64,000 nt of DNA, taken from Rusavskia elegans (Eukaryota; Ascomycota; Lecanoromycetes; Teloschistales; Teloschistaceae). Below the pieces are notes generated by a model. It ran no database searches. It saw nothing but the letters and a program-made list of their open reading frames with translations, and was not told where the DNA came from. Both the position numbers and the translations under genes were made by a program. Location of the stretch: assembly GCA_011316305.1 (NCBI GenBank), contig SAUG01000006.1, positions 328,311 through 392,310 of the forward strand, written 5' to 3'. This document shows positions 1 to 13,021 of the stretch, piece by piece (positions within the stretch are counted from its first letter, which is position 1; the number at the start of each line of letters is the position of its first letter).

Positions 1-2406
1 AATCTTTATTAAATATAATTTCGTAAACTAGTAAAAAACTCCGCTTTTAATATTATTTTAAAATTATTTATATATTTATTTACTCTTTATTCTATAGGAA
101 ATCAATAAAAATATTTTTTTTTAAAATAAATAAAAGATAAAAACGTTATTTCTAAACTAGAATTAAATTATATTTTAATATATACGAATATATAAAATAA
201 TCAATAAAAGTAATAATTTAACTTATTTTTTTCTTTTTTAGAAATTTATATTTTATTATTATCTTTTTTATAGAAATTATTTTTAGATATAGATTTAAAT
301 TTAGGTAAATAATTATTATCTAGATTTTCTACTAGTTTTAATTTATAAAATCTTTTTCGTTTATATTTTCCGTCTAGCGGAAGCTATTCTATAGTAACTT
401 TCTTTAATTTTCTACGTTTATAAAATATTTTCTATCTAATAATAATATTTATTTCTATAAAATATTTTTTATATAATTTCTACTAATTAGATATTTATTA
501 ACTAATTTACTAGAAGGTTTTAGAATATAAATATTTTAGATTTCTATTTAAATAACCTTATATAGGCTATACTAGTTAACTTTAAACTTTTAAAATTATT
601 TAATTTTAATTAAAACTATATTTCTTTTAATAAAGATATTATTTTTTACTTTTAAATTCTATATCTTTTTACTAGCTTTTATTTATATTGTTATATTTAT
701 AAATACTTTAGCTCGATTATATAAAAGAAACGGTATAGAATCGATCCTTTTATTATATTTTTCCGGAAAAAAACTAGAAATATTAGTCGGTAGCGTCGGA
801 TTAATATTATAAAATAAATAAAAAGATAATAATCTAATAGTTATATTTATTTAAATATATATAGTAAATAGAATTTAGTTTAAATAAAAATTCTAAATCT
901 TTTTCGGCTATCCGATATAGTATTTAGTAAATATTTTTCTAAGAATTTTATTAAACCTTTTAATAGCGCTATTTATTTATAGATAATAAAACGTTATATC
1001 TCGATATTCAATTTCTAGTAAACGGTATATCTCGTTTATAGCTAGAGCTTAAAGATTTATACTTTAATTAGGAATAATTTCTTTTAGAAAACCGTAATTA
1101 CGGTAGATTCGATAGATAATAAATTCGGCTAGTATTTCTACTATTTTATCTAGAAGCGATTAAACTATAGACTATCTAATAACGTAGTTAATTATAGTTT
1201 TAATCTATTTATTACTCTATTCGGTTTCTAGTAAAAAATTAATAAAATCGAATCTCTAATATTTAAAAAGATTTAATTTATTTTTCTAGATACTAGAAAG
1301 ATATATTATATTTCGTTTAATATTATAAAAAATAGCAGCGAGCTAATATTCAAAATAGTATTTAATATAATATCTAATATCTTTTTTTATTTCAGGCTAC
1401 TATTATTTTATATAAATAATGTCTATAATTATTTTATATAAATTATAACTAAAATATTTATAGATATAATCTAGGAAGTTTATATAAATCTATACTAGAA
1501 TATAAAATATTTAATTATTTTAAAGCGAGTCCCGGTACTATATTATATTATCTTTAACTCGGAAAAAGTATTTATATTTCTTTAAAATAATTTTTATTTC
1601 TAAATTATTAAATAGAGTTCCGGATTGCGTATAAATTCTAATAGCGTTATTAAATAAAATTATATAATTATCGACTTTACTAGTAAATAGCTAGAAGTTT
1701 TTTCTTTAATTTAAAATATCCGCTACTATTATTTTACTATCCGGTTTATATTTAATATCGAGTTTATATTTTTTAAATTTCGCGAGTTAGCGAGCGAGTG
1801 TTTTAGAAGATTAAATAGTAATTTTAAAATATTATAAATCTATATAATCCGTCCTAATAATTATAATTATTTCGTTTCCGATATAATAGCGCTATTACTA
1901 TAGAAATTTTTTAATAGTAAAAAGCTTTCGTTTATAGATAGTATAATTACGTTCTATAGATATAAATACTTTATTTTCGAAAGTAATAGACTATTTAATA
2001 TTATTAGTATTAATTTAATAGAAAATAACGCTCTATTTAAAGTCGGAAGTATCCGTTTCGATAATAAAAGATAAAATTATATCGGGTTAAATAAATACTT
2101 TATCGTTTATTATAATATTCTTAATTAGTTTATATATATTTTAAATTAAAAAAATCATTTAAATTAATTTATATTTTCTATTTTCCGAACTTTAGATTAA
2201 TTTATAGAAAAGCCAATATATTAGAACGAAATTTTCTATAAATCTTCGGTAATAGATAGATAATTCTAAAAAGAATCGTAAATCGTATATTATTTATAGC
2301 GGTTGCTAGTCTCTAATAGCTTTTACCTTCGTTATATTTATATAGATTTTTCTATTACTAATAATATATCTATAGAATTTAATATATTTTTAAAAAAAAT
2401 AGATAT

Positions 2407-2830
2407 ATATACGATGAATCATTCGGATTTTTGATTGTCTTTCACGAATTAATACTAGAGGTACTAACCGATCAGATTACGCAATTATTTGATATTCAAG
2501 TATTTTACCGCGAATTTAATTTTAGGATTTCTGAAAGAACTAGATCTGGACTAAAATCTAGAGAAAAACCGTAATTTATTTAACTTTTTTAAAATTTAAT
2601 TCCAATTCAATCGATTTATACGAATACGAAACGATCTATTAAATAAACCTTCTATATAAAAATTCTATATAAAAATTGATTTAGTCGATAAAAAAAATTC
2701 AAATATTAGTAGGCTTTCGAGGGATTCGAACCTCCGACCCGCCGGATTAACTCCGTTAACTCCGAAAAGAAACGCTGGATCCGTTAGGCCGCCAGGTCAT
2801 ACAGCGTTGCCATTGCGCCATCCAGACCTT
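2407..2830 (-). mobile_element. tRNA-derived SINE, copy 1, inserted in A1
   Basis: This 424-bp insertion is absent from the equivalent place in A3 (near 46,975). It is flanked by the 14-bp direct repeat aaaaaaatagatat at 2,393-2,406 and 2,831-2,844. On the minus strand the head is tRNA-like: a pol III A box (tggcgcaatgg) follows the first few bases and a perfect B box (ggttcgaatcc) lies about 90 bp further. The body then runs to a tail ending in a TATA-rich stretch. Copy 2 at 17,370-17,795 has the same length and layout. Long target duplications and internal pol III boxes are what a LINE-mobilised SINE should show. It keeps more CA/TG than its host element, so it is probably younger or shorter than the RIP length threshold. 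Confidence 0.8.
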
Positions 2831-3816
2831 AAAAAAATAGATATTTTAAAGATTTTATAAATAGTTAGTTCTTTTTAAATATCTTTATAATAGTTTTAAT
2901 ATACTATAGATACTTCTCTTTATTTTTCGAATAGATTAAGATATTATTAAAGCAAATAACTATAAAATTATCGAAAAACGGCCTAAATATAGTATTTATT
3001 ATAGTTTAAAATATTATAGATACGTTTATTAATCTAAATAATATAACTAAAAACTTATATTTACTAGTTTTAGTATTAAAAGCTATTTTTATATAATTAT
3101 TTTTAATAATATTAATCTATTAGTAATCGTTTATTAGATTAATTTTACTAAAATACTTCGCTATCCCGATAATATTTAGATAATCTTAAATTTTAGATAA
3201 TAGATATCTATTCTTTATAATTTTATTACTAAAGCCTCGGAAATCGATATATATATACTAGCTACTATTTTTTTTTTTAATTAAAAGAATAGACGCGCTT
3301 TAAAGAAATTAATTTAATCGAATTAATTTTCGTTCGGTAAGATATTTAATCTAATACTTCTAATTTTTATTTTATTTAAAAAATAAACTATAATAAACTC
3401 GATTAATAGATCGAATATCGCCGTTTTTAATTATATAATCTAATAGCCTTTCCGGTAGTAATTTTATCGGGAGGTTATTTTAAAAGCGATTTAAAAATTT
3501 CGGACCGAAAATTCTATCTAATTCTATATAATCTATTATTTTCTAAATCGAATTAAATTATTCCGAAAAGTTAGATTTATTTTATATAATATATAGATAG
3601 ATCTATACGTTCTTTTTAATAAATCGTTTAAATTTTCTAAAATTAATTTCAGAAAATTCGGTCGGGATATTTTTAAAAAGTTATAAGTAATATATATTTA
3701 AAGCGTTATATAATTAATATATTATTCTATCTTTATAGATTTATACTTCTAGAATATTATATTTAAATATTAAATTATAGTCTATATCTACTATTATATA
3801 AAAAGTAGTAGTAGAA

Positions 3817-4346
3817 TTTTATAAAGCTATCTGAAAGTCTGGTATTTCTAAAAATTGGTTAGATTTATTAGTATATCTATAAACGGAGGTACAACGGATA
3901 ATTATTTAAATTAATTAAAAATAAATCGGTTAATAGCTAGAGCAATATATAGCGATAACTAATAAATTAAATACGAGCTATAAAGGCGTCGAATTCGGAA
4001 TCTATATAGATAAATAAAATCCTCTACTATTTAGGTTATTTATTGACTAAAATAACTAAAACAGCTTTATTTTAGAATATTTACTTACTGAAACTACTAA
4101 AACTAAAGATATTCAGAGTATTTATTTACTAAAACTACTAAAATTAAAAGTATTTATAGTATTTACTTACTAAAACTACTAAAATTAAAGTATTTATAGT
4201 ATTCATTTACTAAAACTACTAAAATACTTTTTAGTACTAATGCTTGGCCTATCTATATATCTCTGCCTGTCGAGGCGTAATAGAAAATCCAACGCTGTAT
4301 TAAATATTACCGCGTTTTCTAAAGCACGCCGCCTGTGTTTATAATA
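3817..4346 (-). repeat. Solo LTR of gypsy family B inside A1
   Basis: The segment matches the LTRs of B1 and B2 and is flanked by the 5-bp duplication tagaa (3,812-3,816 and 4,347-4,351). The uninterrupted sequence exists in A3 near 48,000. It is 530 bp against 470 bp (B1) and 449 bp (B2). The difference lies in an internal tandem array of about 30-bp units built on ttactaaaactactaaaat, of which more copies are present here. A solo LTR implies recombination between the two LTRs of a former full-length B copy. Confidence 0.85.
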
Positions 4347-6090
4347 TAGAAAAGATTCTATAAAACTATAAAAGTTCCGTTATTTCTAAAATATCTATAG
4401 TTTTATTACCTTCGAGCTATATTCTATCCGATAACTATTAAAATTCTAATTTTAGAAAATTAATAATATATCTAGTAATAAAGTAATTAGTAGTACCTAA
4501 ATTAGTAAAGATTTCGAAACGATTTCTACTAATTTCTAGATTAAACTATATCTATCTATTAAAACCCGGTATTCGATCTATATATAAAAATCGCTTACTA
4601 TTCTATATATTTTTAAACGACGGTATTATATCGCGGGAAATAGTTAAAATCTCTTCCGGCGTTCTTTTAAAGATTATTTCTAATTTTTAAATCCTTATTT
4701 TAACTAGACCGAGCTATTTTTCTACTATTAAAAGTTTTTTTATCGGCGTTATACATATATTTAAATATATATTATAATATTTATTTTCCGACGATTTATT
4801 ATTAGCTATTACTAATAGTTTTTTCTTTTTAGAAAAAATCTATCCTGCGGGAATATATCCCGAAATATAAATATTCCGATAATCTTTTCTATAATAGCCA
4901 AGTTTCCTATAATTATAGTATTTATTATACTATTTAATCCTTTTCGTCTATTTCTTTTTCCTCGATTATTTCGGTTTCGGCCGCGGCCGTCTCGATTACT
5001 AGTATCTATAGAATTAATCTCGGCGGTACTAGATTATTCGACTATCGAAAAAGCTACTATATTCCATTACTATAGTATTTAGTAGTAATTTTTTCGAATA
5101 TTATTATAGTATTTATAATATTTATAAAATTTACTAGTTATCTACTTTATTATTATAAAGCGAGATATTTTTCGATAATCGATAAAATATTTTAAAGTAA
5201 TATATTTATTAATTTTACTTTTAATATCTATATATAATTTAATAAAAGTAAAATAGTAATTTTTAATATCGCTAAATTTTTTATTCTAGGCTAATCTATA
5301 TTAAATAGCTAAAACGTTTTCTATAAAATTCGATTTATTCTATTATTTTAGAAAAGCTTTTTTAAAATATTTCTAGAAGCTTTTATCTAGATTAAAGACT
5401 TATTTAATATACTACGGTTTAATATCGTTAATAAAATATTAACTACTATAGATAATAGAATCCGTAATAGTTATACTATAAAATAAATAGTAGTATTTAT
5501 AGCGGCAGAGCTAGATATAGACGATATAGTAGTTACGTTTATAATTTTTAAAGTTAGAAGGTATTTAATTATAGACGTCCTATATTATATAAACTATAGA
5601 AACGTTAGAAATATTAGAAAAAATAGATTTATATAATAACGGACTAGATTCTCTACTAGAAGATTCTAGTAGCTCTATATTAGAGCTACTATAACGGAAA
5701 TAATAATAATCGGAACCGGTATAACTACTTTTATAGTTCGTATAAAAACGATTAAAAGATCGGTTATATCTACTATTAGATCTATTTTTATTATTACCGT
5801 CGTAAAAACGTTATTTCCGGGAGTATTTAGGGTACTTTTGAAACTAACGTCTTTTCTAAAAAGGTCGTTTTCTATAGTAAAAACGAAGGCGAATTAGACT
5901 ATAAGTAAATTATTTAAAAAAGTTCTATAACGGGATTTCTAGTTTATATAAATTTTAAACGAGGCTATATTTTTATTACGTATTATTATTCGTTTTATAC
6001 TAGTATTAAACTAGGGGTAGAAAAAGTATTTTAGTTAGAAATTTATATTCGAGTTTAAAAAATCTTATTTATAAAAGTAAATAAAACCGG

Positions 6091-6560
6091 TGTTATAGGG
6101 CTATCTGGGGGTCCTGGTATCTCCAAGGATTGGTTGGACTTATTAGTATATCTATAAACGGAAGTATAACGGGTAATTACTTTAAATTAATATAAAAATA
6201 AATCAGTTTAATTACTAGAATAGTATATAGCGATAACTAATAAATTAAATACGAGCTATAAAGGCGTCGAGTTCGGGATTTATATAGATAATAAAATCCT
6301 CCTTTCTTTAGATACCTTATTCGCTAAAATAACTAAAATATCCTTCTTTAGGTATTTTACTCGCTAAGATAACTAAGATACCTTTCTTAGATACTTTACT
6401 TACTAAAATAACTAAAATACCTTCCTTAGATACTTTACTCGCTAAGATAACTAAGATAGTAATACTAAGTCCTTTCTATCTATCTAGGCGTAATAAGGAG
6501 TTCCGGTACTATATTAAATACTACTATATTCCCGAAATTATACCGCGCGTATTTATAATA
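6091..6560 (-). repeat. 3' LTR of B1
   Basis: 470-bp LTR, direct copy of 12,265-12,734. Its inner end reads tttataata where the other LTR still has cttataaca, a RIP-type difference. Confidence 0.9.
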
Positions 6561-9500
6561 CTAGGTTCCCTTTTTAGAATTTTCGTTTCGAAAATCCCTC
6601 GTTCCTTCCTCTTATAGATAAACGAAAGAAACTATTAACTAAAAAGCGTTATAATAAAGTTATATTATTAGATATTAGTATATTAGCTATATATTCCTAT
6701 CGGAATTATTCCTAGTTAGAGAAATTATATCGCGTTAATAATAGTTCCGAGAAATATATTAAGTATATTATATAAGCCTATCCTTATAACCTTACTCCGT
6801 TAGATACTACGCGCTAGCGTTATTTAGAAAATAAATATAAAAAACTAAAAAAAGAATTATATAAAGTATATATAAAGTAATAGCGTTTACTTCGTTAATT
6901 AGATTATATTAAAGAGGAGTAGTATATTATAGTTAACGGTAAGCTATAAAATCTTAAGGTATTAGAATATAAAGGTACCGCGGATCTATTTTCTTCTATA
7001 GATTTTAATCTTTTTATTGACGTAACTTCCGAGTAGATCGTACTTTCTAGCGATTCTGGCTAGTTAATAACTTCTTTAGCTTCTTTTAGTAGAACTATTA
7101 TAGAGCCTTCTAGTAGTTTACTAAATATTCTTTAGATTTCTAAATATTTTCTAAAATAGAGTAACCTTTCTACTTAATTAGATAGTTCTAACCTTTCTAT
7201 TATAGTATCTTTTCGACTATAAAGGTATCTTCCTCTTATATCTCGAAGTTAATCGTCTATTATAACGGTATTCCGGGGTCGGCTAGTTCTAAAAAAGATA
7301 TATAAAATACCGGGTATACTTTAATATCTCTAAATAAATTAAATTTAAAATTCTAAAGTCCTTTAACCTATTTAATTAAAAATAGTCCGACCTTAATATA
7401 GTTAAGTTTTTTACTTAAAGTCTTTATTTTTAGATTTTTTATAAAAAGGTATACCTTATTCCTTTTTTTTAACTAAGATACTATTTTTTATTTTTTATTT
7501 TAATAGTTACCCGATTATTTCTATATTTTTAAAATATTCCCGTAGATTTTTTTCTAAATATCGACTTTTTAAATTACTAATTCCGCTAATTTATAAGATA
7601 GCGGTTAGCTAAATAAATTCGGATTTCTCCTATTATCGGTATAGAACGGTATTTCTTTTATCGTATTTAATTTCTTTACGTTAAGCGCTAGTTATACTAT
7701 TAGTAAAAACGAAACCTAATTATCCTAGGCGTTATTAATATAATATTTTAGATACTATTCGAGTATCTAGTTAGTATATTCTATTTATCTATCTATTATT
7801 AGATAATAAGCTATTAATATTTTTAGTTTAATACTAAATAGAGAGATAAGGGTTTTCTAATAGTTCGAAGTAAAGAGCTTATCTCTATTACTTATAAGTA
7901 CTTCTAGTAATCTATTATATCGAAATAATCGATCTAGGATAATAAATCTAAATTATTCTACTATAAAGTCTTTTCTGGTTAGGATTATATAGACGTACTT
8001 CGTAAATCTATCTACTATATTAAATATAGAGTTATATTCTATATTTATTATCGGGTCTTTTAATTTTAGGAACTTAATAATAAAATCTAATATAACTTCT
8101 TTCTATAGTAAATCCGGTAGGTTCTAATATTAAATCTTTCTATAACGAGTATATATACTATACTTATTTTATTAATAACTAAGATATCTTTTAATATATA
8201 TTTCGACGCGTTACTTTATATTAGAAAACTGGTAATATTATTATAAAAGTTATATTATTTTTATTACATCTAGATACTTTTATAGTATTCTATTATAGTA
8301 TTCTTTAATATATTCGTCGATTTTATTATTTAATATTTATAGTTTTCCTTTTTTAATAGAAAACTATTTCTAGTTGTCTCTAAATATATATAGTATCGTA
8401 CTAAATTCGTACTAGTTTACTAATAGTAATCTATTTTTATTAATTTTAAAGATACTATTACTAAAAACTTCTTTTATTTTTATATAATTACTTCTTCGAT
8501 TTAAAGTATCTACTTTTTTATTTTCTTTATCTAGAGTATAGTATATCTTAAATTTATATTAACCGAAAAGTTTAGACTATCGTACTTATCTTCTATTAAG
8601 TTATTTTATTATTATAAAGTATAGAAGATTTTTATAGTCTATAAAGATTATTAACTCTAGTAATCCTTCGGCGTATACTCTCTATTATTCTAGTACTACT
8701 ACTATAGCTAGTAGTTTCTTATTATAGATATTATAATTCTATTCTACTAGCGATAATCTTCTAGATATATATACTACTAGGTACTATTTACTATCGTATT
8801 ATTATAGAAAGTATATACCTATAGCTAGATCTAATAAATCTATTTCTATTCGTAATAATTTAGTTAAATCGAATATTTTAAATACTAGGTCCTTTATATA
8901 TTCCTTTTTAAGATCTTTAAATATTTATTATTTTCTTTCTTTCTATTACTATTCGGCGGTATCTTTTATTAAAACTATAAAAGTAAAAGCTCTTTTAAAA
9001 TAGTTTTTTATAAACTTTTAATTATAGTTTATAAATCTAAGAAAATTCTAGATTTTTTTAATATTTATTAGAGTTTCCTATTCTATAATAGCTTTTAGTT
9101 TATTAAAATCGATACGTAATCCGTTTCGTCCTATAATAAATTCTAGGAAGTCGACTTTTTCTTTATAGAATTTATATTTTTCTAGTTTAAAGCGTAAATC
9201 TCTCCCCCCTAGATATTCGAGAATTTTACTAACGTATTAAATATATTCTTCGAATATTTTAAAGAAAACCAGAATATTATCGAAGTAGGCGATAACGAAT
9301 ATATCTAGATATTTTCTAAATATATTATTTATTATATTCTAATATATTACCGGGGCGTTTATAAGCCCGAATAGTATTACTATATATTTATAATAACTAT
9401 ACTATATTCGGAAAGCTATTTTCTATTCTTTTCCGGCTTTTATCTATATAAGATTATATACTCTTCGAAAGTCGAATTTAGTAAAGTATTTTATTCTAGA

Positions 9501-12264
9501 AAGTCTATTTTAGAGTTCGTTAATATTTAGTAATAGATATCGATTTTTAATTATAATATTGTCTAGCTTTCGATAATTAATATATAAACGGAATATTCCG
9601 TCCTTTTTAGATATAAAGAGGATCGGGTATTCTACTAGTAATTAAGATTTTCTAATAAATTCCTTTTCTATATTTTTATCTAGGTAATTACGGAATATCT
9701 TAAATTCTATTATAAATAATAGATAGATAAATCTAAACGTAGGTTACTTGCCTAGTTTAAATTTTACTTTATAATTCTATATTTAATATTTAGATAGTAT
9801 TTTAGTAGTTACCTCTTTCCGAAATAAATTTATTTAATTTTTATATTTATCTAGAACTCTTTCTAATAGGTTTTCCTTTAACTTTTTATTAGATAATATA
9901 GAGTTCTTAAAAGGTTCGTAATTTTCCTTTCTATTTCTATTTTATTAATCTAGCTAACCTTTACCGGTATCTAATAAATCGGACCTAAATAATTTTTAAT
10001 TATCTTTTTTTAAAGTTATAAGTTCGCGCTTTATATTCTATTTTTTATCTACCCGAAAACGCTATTTCGGCGTAGGCTAGATACTCCCTATATAGGAGTA
10101 TCGTTTAAAACTAAATACTCTTTTTTCCTAATCGATTACTAGATTATAATCCTTTAACTAAGATATTCTAAATATAATATTATAGCTGGCTATCCGAATA
10201 ATATCGAATTAAAGTTCCTTTTAATACTAGTTAATTATTATTTAAAGCGGTATCGTTTCTTCTATAACCTTCCTATCTCCTTCTAGTATTTTACTTCTAT
10301 TAATAACTATTAAATTATATAGATCCTTTTTTTTAGTTTAAGGAAATCCTTTCTTTTTAGCTAAGTTTTCTAATATAAAATTTCCGGTTACGCCTAAATT
10401 AATAAATACTTTAACCTTTTATAGTCTATTATCGGTATCGACGATTATTTTAATCTCGAGTATATATATATAGCTAGCTAAATTTAGTTACTTTTTCTAA
10501 ACTATAAAGTTATACGCTCGTAGTATACCTATTACTACGAGATTCTATCTTTTCCTAAATTATTTTTAATATTTTCGTACTTCTTATTTTTATAGTTTAC
10601 TTACGAAATATATCTATAGAGATTTTAGTTAAAGATTTTATTTTTTCTTTTTTACTATTTTTTCTAGTATTTATATCTATCGTATATAATATATATAGAA
10701 TATTTATAAATATTATAACTTCCGATCTTAATAGGTATCGCCGGAGCTCGTCGGCGTGGTTTTAATAGATACTACCCGATTTCTTGTTTTTCTAATTTAT
10801 AGATTATATAATCGTCGTTATAATATACGGTCTAGCTAAATAGTATATATTAATTTCCTATTATTATATTTATTTTTTATATTATCGGTTTAGAAATAAC
10901 TTTATCCTTAGAGGCGTTACTTCCTAGTTCTTTTTCTAACCTATTAATAATATTATTTACTTTTTAATCCTACTAGTTATTCTATAGATATTCGTTATTA
11001 ATATTTATTTTATAAACGGCTTTAAATCCTTTATAGATTTTCTTAAATTCTTCTTTTACTAGCTCTTTATTATTTATTATTCTAGGGTAAGAGATTTTTA
11101 GTCTTTCTATAACGGTAAATTATATTCTTTCTAGAATAGGTACCTATTTAAAAGTATATTCTTTTTTAAAATTCCCGAAAAACTTTTTCTATATTAGGCT
11201 AGGTTTAGTTAATATTTATAGCGAAGCGTTATTACTTATAGCTTCCTATAGTATTTTATCGTTTTCTATAAATATAAATTCTTTATCCGAGCTAGCTTTT
11301 TAGAGTTTAGAGATTCGGTTTTCGTTTTCTAAAATTACTTTTTACTAGTCTTTAGATTCTTTCCTTAGCGTAGTATTAAGCTGTTATTACTATACCTTAT
11401 TTAATCGATATTCTTTCGCGAAGTAGCTTGGTTTACTATAATTATAGTATATTTTAGGATTTTTATTCTTTTTATTATTTCTAGGGTTTTTCCCTTTATA
11501 TCGCTATTATATCGAGTCTAGTTCTATTAATATAAATCTATAATAGCTATTTCCGGTCCTTTTACTTAGCAGCTATCCTCTATATAGTTTATCTATATAA
11601 TATCCAGTATTACCTCGCGGTCTACTATTATAGTATTTTTCTATATCTCTTTTATATAGCTTATTATTAAAGTCGATAGATATTTTAATTAGATTATCTA
11701 AGGTTTTATATATTCGACTATCGCGTATTAGTTTATCCTTTATTCGCTTTTTAAGTTCTCTTCGGTATATTATATATAGGGCGTCGTTATTCTATTCCGT
11801 TAATAGTACCTATTTTTAGAATCTTACGGCGTACTCTAATACGGCAGTCTTCTATTAAAGGTATTAAATAAGGCGTTTAATAATTAGTATTTTATTTAAA
11901 ATTCTAAAAATATTATAAATAGCTTTCTTAAACTTTATAAACCTTATAAAAATATTATTACTATCTTCGTTATCGTCTATATATTAGCGAAAGATAGGTT
12001 TTATCTAGTACTAGGCTTGTCCCCGAAGATAGGATACAGCGAAAAGGGTTTTCTTTTCTTCGGGTATTAGATAAAATACGAAGTATATTTCTAATTACGC
12101 GAGCCAGTCTTCCAGTTTATTACGATCTCCCTCCTCGTTACTACTATTATCTTCTATTTAGATTTCCTTTCCTTTAGGTTCGGACTTCTTTACTGCAGAG
12201 CTAGGGTTGCTTAGAGTAAAGGTATTATATTAACCTGCGACAGATATCCTAAAGGTATTTAAAG

Positions 12265-12734
12265 TATTATAGGGCTACCTAGGGGTTCTGGTATCTCTAA
12301 AGATTGGTTAGATTTATTAATATATCTATAAATAGAGGTATAATAGGTAATTACTTTAAGTTAATATAAAAATAAGTTAGTTTAATTACTAGAGTAATAT
12401 ATAGGGATAACTAATAAATTAAATATAAGCTATAAAGATATCGAGTTTAGGATCTATATAGATAATAAGATCCTCTTTTCCTTAGGTATCTTACTCGCTA
12501 AAATAACTAAAATATTCTTCTTTAGATACTTTACTCGCTAAAATAACTAAGATACCTTTCTTAGATACCTTACTCGCTAAAATAACTAAGATACCTTCTT
12601 TAGATACTTTACTCGCTAAGATAACTAAGATAGTAATACTAAGTCCTTTCTACCTGTCTAGGCGTAATAAGGAGTTCCGGTACTATACTGAACACTACTG
12701 CGTTCCCGAAATCACGCCGCGCGTGCTTATAACA
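12265..12734 (-). repeat. 5' LTR of B1
   Basis: 470-bp LTR ending in intact cttataaca next to the accgg duplication. The last 60 bp retain several CA/TG dinucleotides that are mutated in the partner LTR. Confidence 0.9.
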
Positions 12735-12807
12735 ACCGGTTTAAAAAAACTTTAATAATAGAATAAAGATTAGATCGTTTATAGCCTAAAAAGTTATTAC
12801 TACTAGT

Positions 12808-13021
12808 ATAATATTCTAAACCAATTTTCTATAACTATAGAAAAATAAGGTTTTTATATATATAAATATTTCTACGCTAGGCCTATATCTGTTTTTATAT
12901 CCGTTTTTACGATTAACGATCGGATTAATTAGTATCCGAATTCGTATATAATTATATAATCTAAATATATATTCTATAATCTTTTAAATCATTCGTATAA
13001 TTCAAAATCCTGACTACTATA
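12808..13021 (-). repeat. 5' LTR of gypsy element A1
   Basis: This 214-bp unit matches the LTRs of A2 and A3, which are also 214 bp, in minus orientation. It ends in tgactactata, the inverted form of the LTR start seen at 18,743. It abuts copia relic D on its right. Confidence 0.85.

Larger units (their letters stand above)
6091..12734 (-). mobile_element. Ty3/gypsy element B1, full length, RIP-mutated, inserted in A1
   Basis: This 6,644-bp element has 470-bp LTRs at 6,091-6,560 and 12,265-12,734, starting tgttata and ending tataaca, and a 5-bp target duplication accgg (6,086-6,090 and 12,735-12,739). A purine-rich tract sits just inside the left LTR on the minus strand, consistent with coding on minus. 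The gag zinc knuckle is at about 11,408-11,449 and keeps C-x2-C-x4-H-x4-C spacing with the Cys and His codons now Tyr (TAT/TAC). The RT core lies at about 9,266-9,301 (reads FVIAYFDNIL). Order gag, RT, then integrase/3' region is that of Metaviridae. Every frame is broken. B1 is inserted in A1, so it is younger than A1. Confidence 0.92.
1..13021 (-). mobile_element. Ty3/gypsy element A1, RIP-mutated, left end outside window
   Basis: Bases 1-6,090 align along their length with 44,590-49,730 of element A3, and the remainder resumes at 12,740, so A1 is split by element B1. By comparison with A3, roughly the first 1.9 kb (3' LTR and end of pol) lies left of the window. The minus-strand RT core sits at about 2,938-2,985 and reads as an F-D-N...F-N-N-I-L series, i.e. 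the usual D-D catalytic pair altered to N by G-to-A changes. The Gly/Arg-rich and zinc-knuckle part of gag lies at about 4.9-5.0 kb. The 5' LTR is 12,808-13,021. A1 also carries a SINE (2,407-2,830) and a solo B-type LTR (3,817-4,346). It is a dead copy. Its target duplication cannot be checked here. Confidence 0.85.

Noticed and set aside
2707..2826. tRNA-like sequence with A and B boxes as a genuine tRNA gene
   Set aside because: It forms the head of a 424-bp insertion with target duplications and a second copy at 17,370, so it is part of a SINE.
3960..4230. Regularly spaced ctaaaactactaaaa units that could suggest a CRISPR-like array
   Set aside because: Units are adjacent tandem copies with no unique spacers, inside an LTR of a eukaryotic retroelement.
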